A stretch of DNA of 22,061 nucleotides from CAZJUO01 sp964549245 (GTDB taxonomy: Bacteria > Patescibacteriota > Patescibacteriia > UBA10025 > JAHIVO01). Under the pieces are notes generated by a model that was not told the DNA's origin, did no database searches, and worked only from the letters and a program-made list of their open reading frames with translations. The stretch spans positions 1 to 22,061 of the forward strand of contig CAZJUO010000016.1 of NCBI GenBank assembly GCA_964549245.1. Reading direction: 5' to 3'. This document shows positions 5,483 through 12,489 of the stretch, piece by piece; position 1 is the stretch's first letter, and every line of letters starts with the position of its first letter. A program made the position numbers and the translations under genes.

Positions 5483-7204
5483 ATGCAAAAAAAATGGCTG
5501 ATTGCCTCTCCATTGCCACAACATACAATCAAGCAATTCCCTGAAATTGCGCCTTTGGTGCTGCAACTGCTGTATAATCGGGGGTTGCAAGATCAGCGGT
5601 CAATAGATGAATTTTTACACCCGGATTACAGCCAGGATATTCATGACCCTTTTCTGTTTACCGATATGGGAAAAGCGGTAGATCGGATTTATCAGGCTAT
5701 AGAAAAGGGAGAGGCTATTACCGTGCATGGTGATTATGACGCTGACGGTGTTTGCGCTTCAGTAATTATGGTATCTGTTTTGCAAGCGCTGGGAGCTGAA
5801 GTGAATGTGTATATACCGCACCGCTTGTCGGAGGGATATGGCCTTAATCAAGATACCGTGCAGGAGTTAAAGCAGAACGGAACACGTTTGATAGTCACCG
5901 TTGACTGCGGCATCGCCAGCGTCGATGAAATTGCTTTGGCTAACAAAGAGGGGATTGATACTATCATTACCGACCACCATGAAGCACAGCCGGAATTGCC
6001 GGATGCCTTTGCTACGATTAATCCGCACCTTCCCGGAGAGAAATATCCTTTTTGTGATTTGGCAGGCGCTGGCGTGGCTTTTAAGCTGGCCTCGGCGATT
6101 ATCGCCAAAGACAATGGTAAAAAGCTGCCAAAAGGTTTTGAAAAATGGCTGCTTGACCTGGTAGCGATTGGCACTATCGGTGATTGCGTACCGCTCTTGG
6201 GAGAAAACCGGACACTTGTACAATATGGAATGATTGTCTTGCGTAAAACAAAACGTGTCGGTTTGCGGAAGATGGTTGAATTAACCAGATTCAATCAAGG
6301 AACACTCGATACCAATAGTGTTGCCTTTGGAATCGTACCACGAATAAACGCGGCAGGAAGGATAGACCATGCCAATACTGCTTATGAATTATTGCTAACC
6401 GTAGACGAAGAACGGGCCCAGGAGCTGGCTACGTGCCTTGAAGCAACCAATAAGCAAAGACAGGAGATTACCGAGCAAATTGTCAAAGAAGCAAAGCAAC
6501 AAATTGACGAAATAGATAAACAGAAAATACTATTTGCCCGCGGCAAAGAATGGACTGTTGGTATTGTAGGATTAGTAGCCGGCCGTTTGGCAGAGGCGTA
6601 TCACCGCCCGGTTATTATCATGGGAGAAAATGAAAAGGGGGATATTGTAGGCTCCGGACGGTCAATTTCGGGATTTGATATTACCAAAGCATTAATCGAT
6701 ATCAAAGACGTTCTTGAGCAATTTGGCGGCCATGCGGCGGCCTGCGGATTTACTTTACGAAAAAATAAGTACCAGAAATTTATAAAGTTAATGGAACAGC
6801 AGGCTGATAAGTCGCTTACGGAACAGGACCTGATTAAAAAAGTTATGGTAGATAGTCGTGTGCCTTTGGAGGATATTAACTGGGATTTGGTTCATATGCT
6901 GCAGATGTTTGAACCGTTTGGGGAGCGTAATCCCATACCAACCTTTGCGGCTTTTGGATTAGAAGTGATTGATATGCAAAAGGTTGGTAACGAAGGTAAG
7001 CATTTGCGTCTTGTCTTACGGCGGGGTAATCAAACCAGAAAAGTGATTGCCTTCCGTTTTGGCAACGGGCTTGGTGATATATTGCGTATCGGGGATATGG
7101 TTGACATCATTTTCGAGGTATCGGTTAATGAATGGAACGGCAACCGTGAATTGCAGCTCAAGCTTATTGATGTGCGAATTGACGAGGGTACAGCCAGTAA
7201 TTAG
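5483..7204 (+). CDS. recJ: single-stranded-DNA-specific exonuclease RecJ
   Basis: RecJ is a 5'-3' exonuclease on single-stranded DNA acting in recombination repair and mismatch repair. DHH-family motifs in order: HGDYDADGV (82-90), VDCGI (140-144), DHH (164-166), and INPHLPGEKYPFCDLAGAG. The DHHA1 domain shows VGLVAGRLAEAY, GSGRSISGFD and FGGHAAACGF. A C-terminal OB-fold-like part follows (about 455-573). The length of 573 aa matches RecJ of other bacteria and all Mn-binding residues I can check are present. It is the first gene of a plus-strand run: the PIG-L gene begins 8 nt after its stop. Its own promoter predicts a transcript that is nearly leaderless. Confidence 0.97.
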   Translation: MQKKWLIASPLPQHTIKQFPEIAPLVLQLLYNRGLQDQRSIDEFLHPDYSQDIHDPFLFTDMGKAVDRIYQAIEKGEAITVHGDYDADGVCASVIMVSVLQALGAEVNVYIPHRLSEGYGLNQDTVQELKQNGTRLIVTVDCGIASVDEIALANKEGIDTIITDHHEAQPELPDAFATINPHLPGEKYPFCDLAGAGVAFKLASAIIAKDNGKKLPKGFEKWLLDLVAIGTIGDCVPLLGENRTLVQYGMIVLRKTKRVGLRKMVELTRFNQGTLDTNSVAFGIVPRINAAGRIDHANTAYELLLTVDEERAQELATCLEATNKQRQEITEQIVKEAKQQIDEIDKQKILFARGKEWTVGIVGLVAGRLAEAYHRPVIIMGENEKGDIVGSGRSISGFDITKALIDIKDVLEQFGGHAAACGFTLRKNKYQKFIKLMEQQADKSLTEQDLIKKVMVDSRVPLEDINWDLVHMLQMFEPFGERNPIPTFAAFGLEVIDMQKVGNEGKHLRLVLRRGNQTRKVIAFRFGNGLGDILRIGDMVDIIFEVSVNEWNGNRELQLKLIDVRIDEGTASN

Positions 7205-7212
7205 GGAAGCCT

Positions 7213-7917
7213 ATGAATGAATTTTTGGGAAAGAGAATACTGGTACTTACCGCACATCCGGATGATGAAAGTTACGCTGCAGCTGGGACTCTGTATAAAA
7301 ATTATGCCATGGGTGGCCAGACAGCTTTGCTCTGTGCTACTTTCGGTGAAAAGGGAACTTCACATTTAAAAAAGGAACTATCGACTAAAGCACTAAAGAA
7401 GATTCGTGAAAAGGAATTACAGCAGGTCTGTCAGTGTTTACATATAGCTACATGGCATATCCTCGGAGTGCCGGATGGTGAGGTGGCAAAGCATCAGCAA
7501 AGTCTCATCAAACAGGTTTTGTCTATTGCTGATGATTTTAAACCAGAAGTTATTATGAGTTTTGGCGCGGATGGTATTTCAGGGCATTGTGATCATATTG
7601 CGGCAGGGAATGTGGCAAAAAAGATAGCCAAACAGAAAAGAATTATATTAGTAGAATTTTCATTGCCCCCCTTGTTACAACCGAAGGCAAAATCGTGGCT
7701 GCGGCAGCGCAGAAATTCCGGGCATTATGCTAAGCAGTTGGAGTATAAAAAGCCAACCGCTAGGGTGCCGATTAATACAGCGATTAAAAAGAAGGCTTTG
7801 CGCTGCCATGCCTCGCAAATGGACGATGATGACGCATTCACCGGATTTCCGGCGTATGCGGTCGAAGAAATGCTGCAAGCTGAACACTTTCGTGTTATTA
7901 ACAAAAAAGACTTATGA
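7213..7917 (+). CDS. PIG-L (LmbE-like) deacetylase
   Basis: This is a zinc-dependent N-deacetylase of the PIG-L/LmbE fold that removes acetyl groups from N-acetylglucosamine-type substrates. The family marks are AHPDDE (14-19, with His15, Asp17 and Asp18 for zinc and catalysis), a conserved GVPDGE turn near residue 84, and SGHCDH (122-127) supplying the remaining zinc-ligand His. At 234 aa it is a complete, cytosolic-looking enzyme without a signal peptide. The substrate is unknown: a sugar intermediate of surface glycans or a thiol precursor are both possible. It sits 8 nt after recJ and is likely cotranscribed. Confidence 0.92.
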   Translation: MNEFLGKRILVLTAHPDDESYAAAGTLYKNYAMGGQTALLCATFGEKGTSHLKKELSTKALKKIREKELQQVCQCLHIATWHILGVPDGEVAKHQQSLIKQVLSIADDFKPEVIMSFGADGISGHCDHIAAGNVAKKIAKQKRIILVEFSLPPLLQPKAKSWLRQRRNSGHYAKQLEYKKPTARVPINTAIKKKALRCHASQMDDDDAFTGFPAYAVEEMLQAEHFRVINKKDL

Positions 7918-7930
7918 TGGGGAATTGTGA

Positions 7931-7942
7931 TACAATAATTAT
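7931..7942 (+). promoter_or_regulatory. possible -10 box directly before rnhA
   Basis: TACAAT (7931-7936) lies 6 nt before the rnhA ATG. Transcription from it would start at the start codon itself (leaderless). No good -35 box was found, so rnhA may instead be read from upstream. Confidence 0.35.
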
Positions 7943-8350
7943 ATGAAGCAAAATACTTTGGAAATATATACAGACGGTGGAGCACGCGGCAATCCGGGTC
8001 CCGCGGGAATAGGCGTTGTTATTTGGGAGGGTAATAGTTTGGTGGGTACCTACTGCAAATATATCGGGGAGGCGACTAATAACCAAGCGGAATACCAAGC
8101 CGTTGTGTTGGCTTTAGAGCAGGCTAAACGTATTGGCGCCAAAGAGCTTGATATATATATGGACAGCGAACTGGCAGTCAACCAGTTAAGCAGGAAATAT
8201 AAGATCAAGAATGAAAAAATCGGCTCATTGTTCGTAAAAATATGGAATAAAATGATAGATTTTGAGCGCGTTGATTTTCACCATATTCCGCGGGAACAAA
8301 ATAAAGAAGCTGACAAACTTGTAAACAAAGCTATCGACGAGTCGTTATAG
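7943..8350 (+). CDS. rnhA: ribonuclease HI
   Basis: Ribonuclease HI cuts the RNA strand of RNA-DNA hybrids and removes R-loops and primers. The four catalytic acids are all present: Asp11 in YTDGGARGNPG, Glu50 in NQAEYQA, Asp74 in MDSELA and Asp124 in NKEADKL. At 135 aa it is a compact RNase HI close to the short, Bacillus/archaeal-like forms without the basic protrusion of E. coli RNase HI. It lies 25 nt after the PIG-L gene, with a -10-like TACAAT just before the ATG. It and recJ in one run form a small nucleic-acid metabolism group. Confidence 0.95.
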   Translation: MKQNTLEIYTDGGARGNPGPAGIGVVIWEGNSLVGTYCKYIGEATNNQAEYQAVVLALEQAKRIGAKELDIYMDSELAVNQLSRKYKIKNEKIGSLFVKIWNKMIDFERVDFHHIPREQNKEADKLVNKAIDESL

Positions 8351-8365
8351 TGTATCAAACTTTTA

Positions 8366-8377
8366 TATAATGCGGTT
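8366..8377 (+). promoter_or_regulatory. -10 box directly before the hydrolase gene
   Basis: A perfect TATAAT (8366-8371) lies exactly 6 nt before the ATG at 8378, predicting a leaderless mRNA. The -35 region is poor. Confidence 0.5.
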
Positions 8378-9253
8378 ATGATATATGATATTCTCTTGGG
8401 CATAATACTACTGGCGTTTTTTTCTTTGGGTTTTTCTTGGATAATCGCCCGGCGGATTATGAGCAAGCCAAGGGAAATTATTTATTACGATTGGGATGAG
8501 CAAAAAATAGACTATGAGCGGATTTCCTTTTATTCCAGTGACGGGTTGAAATTAGCTGGAGTCTTTATAAACGGTACCAACCAGGGAACGATAATATTGC
8601 TTCATGGCTATGGCCGTTCAAAAGAGCAGATGATTCCCCAGGCCCTTTTTCTGAATAAGGCTGGTTTTAATGTTTTAATATTTGATTTCCGCGCTTCAGG
8701 GGAGAGTGAAGGAAAATTGATCACTTTTGGCGAAAAAGAGCAGGCCGATCTTGAGGGCGCGGTGCAGTATCTGAAAAACAGAAAGGACGTTGAAATGGAT
8801 AAAGTCGGAGTGCTGGGATTTTCCATGGGGGGTGCGGTGGCCTTGATGAAGTCGGGGGATTTGCCGGAGATAAAAGCTATTGTTATAAATTCTACTTACG
8901 CCCGGTTCAAAACCGTTATTTGGAATAATTTTAAGCGGTATTTTCGTGGACTGCCGTTTTTTCCTTTAGGGTATATCGTACTGTGGATGATTAAATACCG
9001 CACCGGCATATACTACCCGCTTATCAATCCGGTGACTTATATGGAAAAACTAAAAGCCAGGCCGATGATGGTCATCCATGGAGCTCATGATAAGCGCGTG
9101 CCTATCGAGGATGCCGTTGAGTTTTATAAAAAAGCACCTTGGCTGAAAGAATTCTGGATGGTCAGAAAGGCTGCCCATGAAGATACCTATACCATCACCA
9201 AAGACGAATATAGCGCTAAGGTAATTGATTTTTTTAGTACGTATGTATTATAA
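8378..9253 (+). CDS. membrane-anchored alpha/beta hydrolase
   Basis: An N-terminal membrane segment (about 4-24) is followed by an alpha/beta hydrolase fold. LLHGYGRSKEQ (75-85) gives the oxyanion-hole region, GFSMGG the nucleophile Ser149, HGAHDKRVP the acid Asp238, and AAHEDTY the catalytic His267. The N-terminal anchor without cleavage site and the following positive residues (ARR, SKPRE) suggest the catalytic domain is cytoplasmic. It is similar in layout to bacterial serine peptidase- or lipase-like hydrolases (BAAT/S9-like); the substrate is unknown. It follows rnhA by 27 nt with its own TATAAT. Confidence 0.9.
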   Translation: MIYDILLGIILLAFFSLGFSWIIARRIMSKPREIIYYDWDEQKIDYERISFYSSDGLKLAGVFINGTNQGTIILLHGYGRSKEQMIPQALFLNKAGFNVLIFDFRASGESEGKLITFGEKEQADLEGAVQYLKNRKDVEMDKVGVLGFSMGGAVALMKSGDLPEIKAIVINSTYARFKTVIWNNFKRYFRGLPFFPLGYIVLWMIKYRTGIYYPLINPVTYMEKLKARPMMVIHGAHDKRVPIEDAVEFYKKAPWLKEFWMVRKAAHEDTYTITKDEYSAKVIDFFSTYVL

Positions 9254-9284
9254 TATACTATAAGATAATTATTAATTCATTCTT

Positions 9285-9632
9285 ATGAATAGAGTTTATG
9301 GGATAGAGAAAAATGATCCCTATACGGCGGTCGACGTGCGTGACGCCATTATCCGATGTTTTGAACAAGCGCACGGCACCGTTACTAAAAAATCAATGGA
9401 ATCATTCACTAATAATTATACGCAACAGGAGATGGATGAGCTCGTTCGCAAAAATATTGAAGATATTATAAAAAATGCCTTTAAGGAGACAGGCGGCAAT
9501 TATGATAACCCCGATAAGGAATCGTTAATTAAAGTAATTGATTGGCTTCGTACTTTTTCTATTAAATTTAGGCAGCCGGAAGTGATTGAAAAGCACTACG
9601 GGGAGATTAAGGAGTTAATCAGGGGATTGTAA
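9285..9632 (+). CDS. small hypothetical protein (115 aa)
   Basis: This is a soluble, helical protein of 115 aa beginning MNRVYGIEKNDPYTAVDVRDAI and rich in Glu, Lys and Asn. It has no membrane segment or known catalytic motif. The middle part (FTNNYTQQEMDELVRKNIED) looks like an amphipathic helix pair. It is preceded by TATAAT (9249-9254) and GATAAT (9264-9269) and ends 8 nt before the convergent glycerophosphodiesterase stop. I do not recognise the family; it may be a lineage-specific protein. Confidence 0.7.
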   Translation: MNRVYGIEKNDPYTAVDVRDAIIRCFEQAHGTVTKKSMESFTNNYTQQEMDELVRKNIEDIIKNAFKETGGNYDNPDKESLIKVIDWLRTFSIKFRQPEVIEKHYGEIKELIRGL

Positions 9633-9640
9633 GCAGCTAT

Positions 9641-10390
9641 TTAGGAAAGCCGGTCTGGAAAATCAGAAATGATTGAGTCAACACCCAGCGCTTTGCACCG
9701 GGCGATGTCTTTGGGTTTGTTGACGGTCCAAAGGCCGATGAGATAACCTCTTTTTTTAAAAAAATCAAAATAATATTTTAAGGGTAAATGGATGGCGTAA
9801 TGCAGCCATTGGGCTTTACTTTTTTGCAGGCGGATTAATGCAATGTAACGTGCCAGCGGAAAAAAGAGCAAGGCTATAAGCGTAAAAAAAACTTGCCGTT
9901 TTATTGATTTAGTCGCGTGAAATATCAGCGCTGTGGTTATATGCGGCGCTATTTGAGCAAGGTGAGTAAGCGGTTCCACATGTGTGGAGGAGATTATAAC
10001 CTTATCTTCTGCCCGATGAGTTTTGATTATTGACAGCACCTCGGAAGCGATACGTTTATTTTTAATTTCAATATTAAAAAAGCATTTGTCTTTAAAGGCA
10101 GTGAGGACCTCATTAAGCGTGGGTATAGTATGATCTGGTGGGATTAGTAAGGAATTGATTTCGGATAACGATAAGTTTTTAATTTTGCCGGATCCGTTGG
10201 TGGTACGATTAACCGTTTCGTCATGCATGACGATAATTTCTCCAGTAGCGCATTGGTGCACATCAAGCTCAACCATATCAGCGCCGCTTGCAACCGCTTT
10301 TTGGAAGCTGGCTATGGTATTTTCCGGTGCTAGACCGGCGGCTCCGCGATGGCCGACTTTATAGTATAATTTTGGCTTTGATAAGCTCAT
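9641..10390 (-). CDS. glycerophosphodiester phosphodiesterase
   Basis: This enzyme hydrolyses glycerophosphodiesters to glycerol-3-phosphate and an alcohol. The GDPD TIM-barrel motifs are GHRGAAGLAPENT (His14, Arg15, Glu23), ELDVH (Glu41, Asp43) and MHDETVNRTTNG (His56), followed by FNIEIKN with a further acidic ligand and the C-terminal LWTVNKPKDIARCKALGVDSIISDFP. At 249 aa it is a cytosolic single-domain form without signal peptide. A hydrophobic stretch at about 167-185 (FFTLIALLFFPLARYIALI) is unusual in this family and may be a membrane-association patch. Its promoter overlaps that of rnpB, on the opposite strand. Confidence 0.93.
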   Translation of the reverse strand: MSLSKPKLYYKVGHRGAAGLAPENTIASFQKAVASGADMVELDVHQCATGEIIVMHDETVNRTTNGSGKIKNLSLSEINSLLIPPDHTIPTLNEVLTAFKDKCFFNIEIKNKRIASEVLSIIKTHRAEDKVIISSTHVEPLTHLAQIAPHITTALIFHATKSIKRQVFFTLIALLFFPLARYIALIRLQKSKAQWLHYAIHLPLKYYFDFFKKRGYLIGLWTVNKPKDIARCKALGVDSIISDFPDRLS

Positions 10391-10399
10391 ATAAGTCTA

Positions 10400-10429
10400 A
10401 TAGTAGCATAGGCAAAATACGGTTGACAA
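10400..10429 (-). promoter_or_regulatory. promoter of the glycerophosphodiesterase gene
   Basis: On the minus strand TTGTCA (10429-10424), 18 nt and TACTAT (10405-10400) precede the ATG at 10390 by 9 nt, which predicts an almost leaderless mRNA. Its -35 box is the complement of the rnpB -35 box, so only one polymerase could bind at a time. Confidence 0.5.
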
Positions 10430-10451
10430 ATATATGCATTTGGGTTATTCT
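10423..10451 (+). promoter_or_regulatory. rnpB promoter
   Basis: TTGACA (10423-10428), 17 nt and TATTCT (10446-10451) place the start near 10457-10459, exactly where the P1 helix of RNase P RNA begins. Confidence 0.85.
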
Positions 10452-10484
10452 CTATATTAAGCCTAAGTAAACTGGATGGTTGCC

Positions 10485-10544
10485 CCCCACACCAATTCTT
10501 GTATAATACTGCTAAAAGTTTCGTTAACAGGAATTGGTGTGGGG
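10485..10544 (+). repeat. hairpin element, copy 1, in the P3 position of rnpB
   Basis: CCCCACACCAATTC and GAATTGGTGTGGGG are perfect inverted arms. With flanking C/G bases the stem is 16 bp (10483-10498/10531-10546). The loop contains TATAAT (10502-10507) and GTTAAC. It differs from copy 2 by about five substitutions and a 2-nt indel over 60 nt. Confidence 0.9.
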
Positions 10545-10853
10545 GGAGGAAAGTCCGAACACCCTCCGCCCTGGGCGGAGAATTGGATAGTCGCTAACGG
10601 CGACCGAGTATATAAGTTTTTGAATGCGCTATAGCCTTTTAAAAATTTTAAGCTTAGGGAAAGTGTCACAGAGACTATACTTCCCGCTTTCGCTCACATG
10701 GTGAGCTTCGGTGGGTAAAGGTGAAAAGAGGTGAGCCCCGCATAGTCGGGGATAATCCTGTACCAGTAATGATATAGGAGAAAGTAAGAGCTCACAGGTT
10801 GGCTAGGTGACTAGCCAACGTGAAAAACCCTATCCGGTGCAAGACTAAGTAGG

Positions 10854-10915
10854 CCCCACACCAATTCTTATATAATGTTGTTAAAAAAGTTTAGTTAACA
10901 GGAATTGGTGTGGGG
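10854..10915 (+). repeat. hairpin element, copy 2, replacing the P15-P17 region of rnpB
   Basis: The arms are the same 14-bp pair as copy 1 (10854-10867/10902-10915), and the loop again holds TATAAT (10871-10876) and GTTAACAG. It lies between GACTAAGTAGG and CGGGTTAGTC, i.e. where P15, L15, P16 and P17 are in E. coli rnpB. Confidence 0.9.
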
Positions 10916-10967
10916 CGGGTTAGTCGCTTGATCCTATCGGCAACGGTAGGACTAGATAGATAATCAT

Positions 10968-11043
10968 CCTCCTTTGTATCTTCGGGGCTCCGGAGGACAA
11001 GTCCAGGATAAAAGACTTGTCACTCGAAGCTCGGAGAGCGAGG
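10968..11043 (+). other. P19-like expansion of rnpB
   Basis: Between the P2 3' strand and the P4 3' strand, where E. coli has one or two bases, there are about 75 nt. They include a perfect 8-bp hairpin GACAAGTC/GACTTGTC, an enclosing CTTCG/CGAAG pair, and a CTCG/CGAG hairpin. Type B and some type A RNAs carry a P19 helix here, so this may be an enlarged P19 rather than an insertion. Confidence 0.6.
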
Positions 11044-11093
11044 GACGACAGAATTCGGCTTACAGGTTTGCTTAGGCTTAATTAAAACTAATT

Positions 11094-12485
11094 ATGAAAA
11101 AAGCAGAATTATTATTTAGCTTTATATTATTGCCCGTTGATTATTTTATGGTATTTGTAGCGGGTATTTTTGCATATCAATTACGATTCATACCTTTATT
11201 TACTGATATCCGGCCGATATTAACTGAAATTGTTTTTAAACAATACGTAACGGGGCTCATATTTATTCCCATAGTATTCATTATAATATTTGCTTTGTTG
11301 GGGCTGTATGCTATTAAAAGCACCAGGCGTTTGATTGATGAAATGACGCTTATTTTTATAGCCTGTACCGCCAGCATTGCTTTAATAATCATAATAATAT
11401 TTTTCCAGCGTGAACTTTTTTCTTCACGTTTTATTGTTTTAATTGGCTGGCTGCTGGCCATTGCCATGGTTATGGCGGGGCGATTAATAGTCAGGGGGAT
11501 ACAACGAGCATTTTTGAAAAAGGGCATTGGCCTGCATAATGTGGTGATTATTGGCAATAACAAAACAACGGAAGATATCGTACAGCAGATCTATAAACGC
11601 CCAGCCATGGGATACCGCATTATTGCGCGTTACGAAGATTTTAGCGAAGAAACTAAGAAGAAACTACGGGAAAAAACAGATACCGATTCCATAGACGAGG
11701 TCATTCAGGGAGATCCGAACCTCGATAAGCAAGAAATACATTCATTGAGAAATTTTTGCAATTCATGCCATATAATTTTTAAATATGCTACTGATCTTTT
11801 TGAGGTGCAGCCAACGCATATAGAAGTGGGTACTATTGCTGACATACCGATTATTGAAGTGAAGAAGACAAGATTAGACGGATGGGGCAGGATTTTTAAA
11901 AGGATATTTGACGTTATCGTTGCTTTGTTATTACTGCTGCTATTATCCCCATTATTTTTATTGCTAGCTATAGTGATTATGTTGGATTCCAAGGGAGGGG
12001 TATTTGCGCGACTGGATAGGGTCGGCCAGCGGGGCAAGAGCTTCCGGCTGTATAAATTCCGTTCTATGGTAAAAAATGCTCATATGCTAAAAAAAGATCT
12101 TCTCAAATACAATGAACGCAACGATGGACCTTTGTTCAAAATTTCAAACGATCCGAGAATTACCCGGGTAGGCAGGTTTATCAGGAAAACGAGCCTTGAT
12201 GAATTTCCGCAATTGATTAATGTCGTAAAAGGTGAAATGAGCTTAGTCGGGCCGCGGCCGCATGAGCCAGAAGAGGTTTCACGATATGAGAATTGGCATA
12301 AAAAATTACTGACCATCAAACCGGGTATGACCGGTTTGGCCCAGATTTCAGGGCGTTCGGACTTGAAATTTGAGGATGAGGCTAAGTTGGATATATACTA
12401 CATCGAGAACTGGTCTCCGAAACTAGACTTACAAATACTATTAAAAACCCCCTGGGTAGTCTTTAGCGGAAAATCAGCTAATTAA
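11094..12485 (+). CDS. polyprenyl glycosylphosphotransferase (exopolysaccharide initiation)
   Basis: The enzyme transfers a sugar phosphate from a UDP-sugar to undecaprenyl phosphate, the first step of lipid-linked glycan assembly, at the inner membrane. Layout over 463 aa: four N-terminal membrane helices (about 5-115), a CoA-binding-like Rossmann domain (about 140-245, NVVIIGNNKTTE), then a membrane-reentrant helix (FDVIVALLLLLLLSPLF) and the bacterial sugar-transferase domain with RLYKFRSMV, TSLDEFPQLINV, SLVGPRP, KPGMTGLAQISG and YIENWS. This is the full WbaP/CpsE-like layout. It begins 12 nt after the end of rnpB without a promoter I can recognise, so it may be read through from rnpB. 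It heads the polysaccharide cluster. Confidence 0.95.
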   Translation: MKKAELLFSFILLPVDYFMVFVAGIFAYQLRFIPLFTDIRPILTEIVFKQYVTGLIFIPIVFIIIFALLGLYAIKSTRRLIDEMTLIFIACTASIALIIIIIFFQRELFSSRFIVLIGWLLAIAMVMAGRLIVRGIQRAFLKKGIGLHNVVIIGNNKTTEDIVQQIYKRPAMGYRIIARYEDFSEETKKKLREKTDTDSIDEVIQGDPNLDKQEIHSLRNFCNSCHIIFKYATDLFEVQPTHIEVGTIADIPIIEVKKTRLDGWGRIFKRIFDVIVALLLLLLLSPLFLLLAIVIMLDSKGGVFARLDRVGQRGKSFRLYKFRSMVKNAHMLKKDLLKYNERNDGPLFKISNDPRITRVGRFIRKTSLDEFPQLINVVKGEMSLVGPRPHEPEEVSRYENWHKKLLTIKPGMTGLAQISGRSDLKFEDEAKLDIYYIENWSPKLDLQILLKTPWVVFSGKSAN

Positions 12486-12489
12486 AAAT

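Larger units (their letters stand above)
10457..11082 (+). ncRNA. rnpB: RNase P RNA (type A-like), enlarged, with inserted hairpins
   Basis: This is the catalytic RNA of RNase P, which matures tRNA 5' ends. Evidence: a 16-bp P1 (10457-10472 with 11066-11081); P2 GGATGGTT/AATCATCC; the conserved GGAGGAAAGTCCGAAC (about 10545-10560) and ACGACAGAATTCGGCTTACAG (about 11044-11064) that form P4; GGTGCAAGACTAAGTAGG before the P15 region; and GTCGCTTGATCC...GACTAGATAGATAATCATC around P18. The length of about 625 nt far exceeds the usual 350-400. Extra sequence sits at P3 (10483-10546, a hairpin element), in the P11/P12 region (about 10731-10777), at P15-P17 (10854-10915, the same element) and between P2' and P4' (about 10968-11043, P19-like hairpins). 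The downstream polysaccharide gene begins 12 nt after P1 with no terminator between. Confidence 0.95.

Noticed and set aside
5848..6294. Long minus-strand ORF inside recJ (148 aa)
   Set aside because: It lies fully antisense to a strongly supported recJ gene, has no ribosome site, and its composition fits a shadow frame.
10463..10669. Minus-strand ORF (68 aa) over the 5' half of rnpB
   Set aside because: The sequence is accounted for by conserved RNase P RNA helices.
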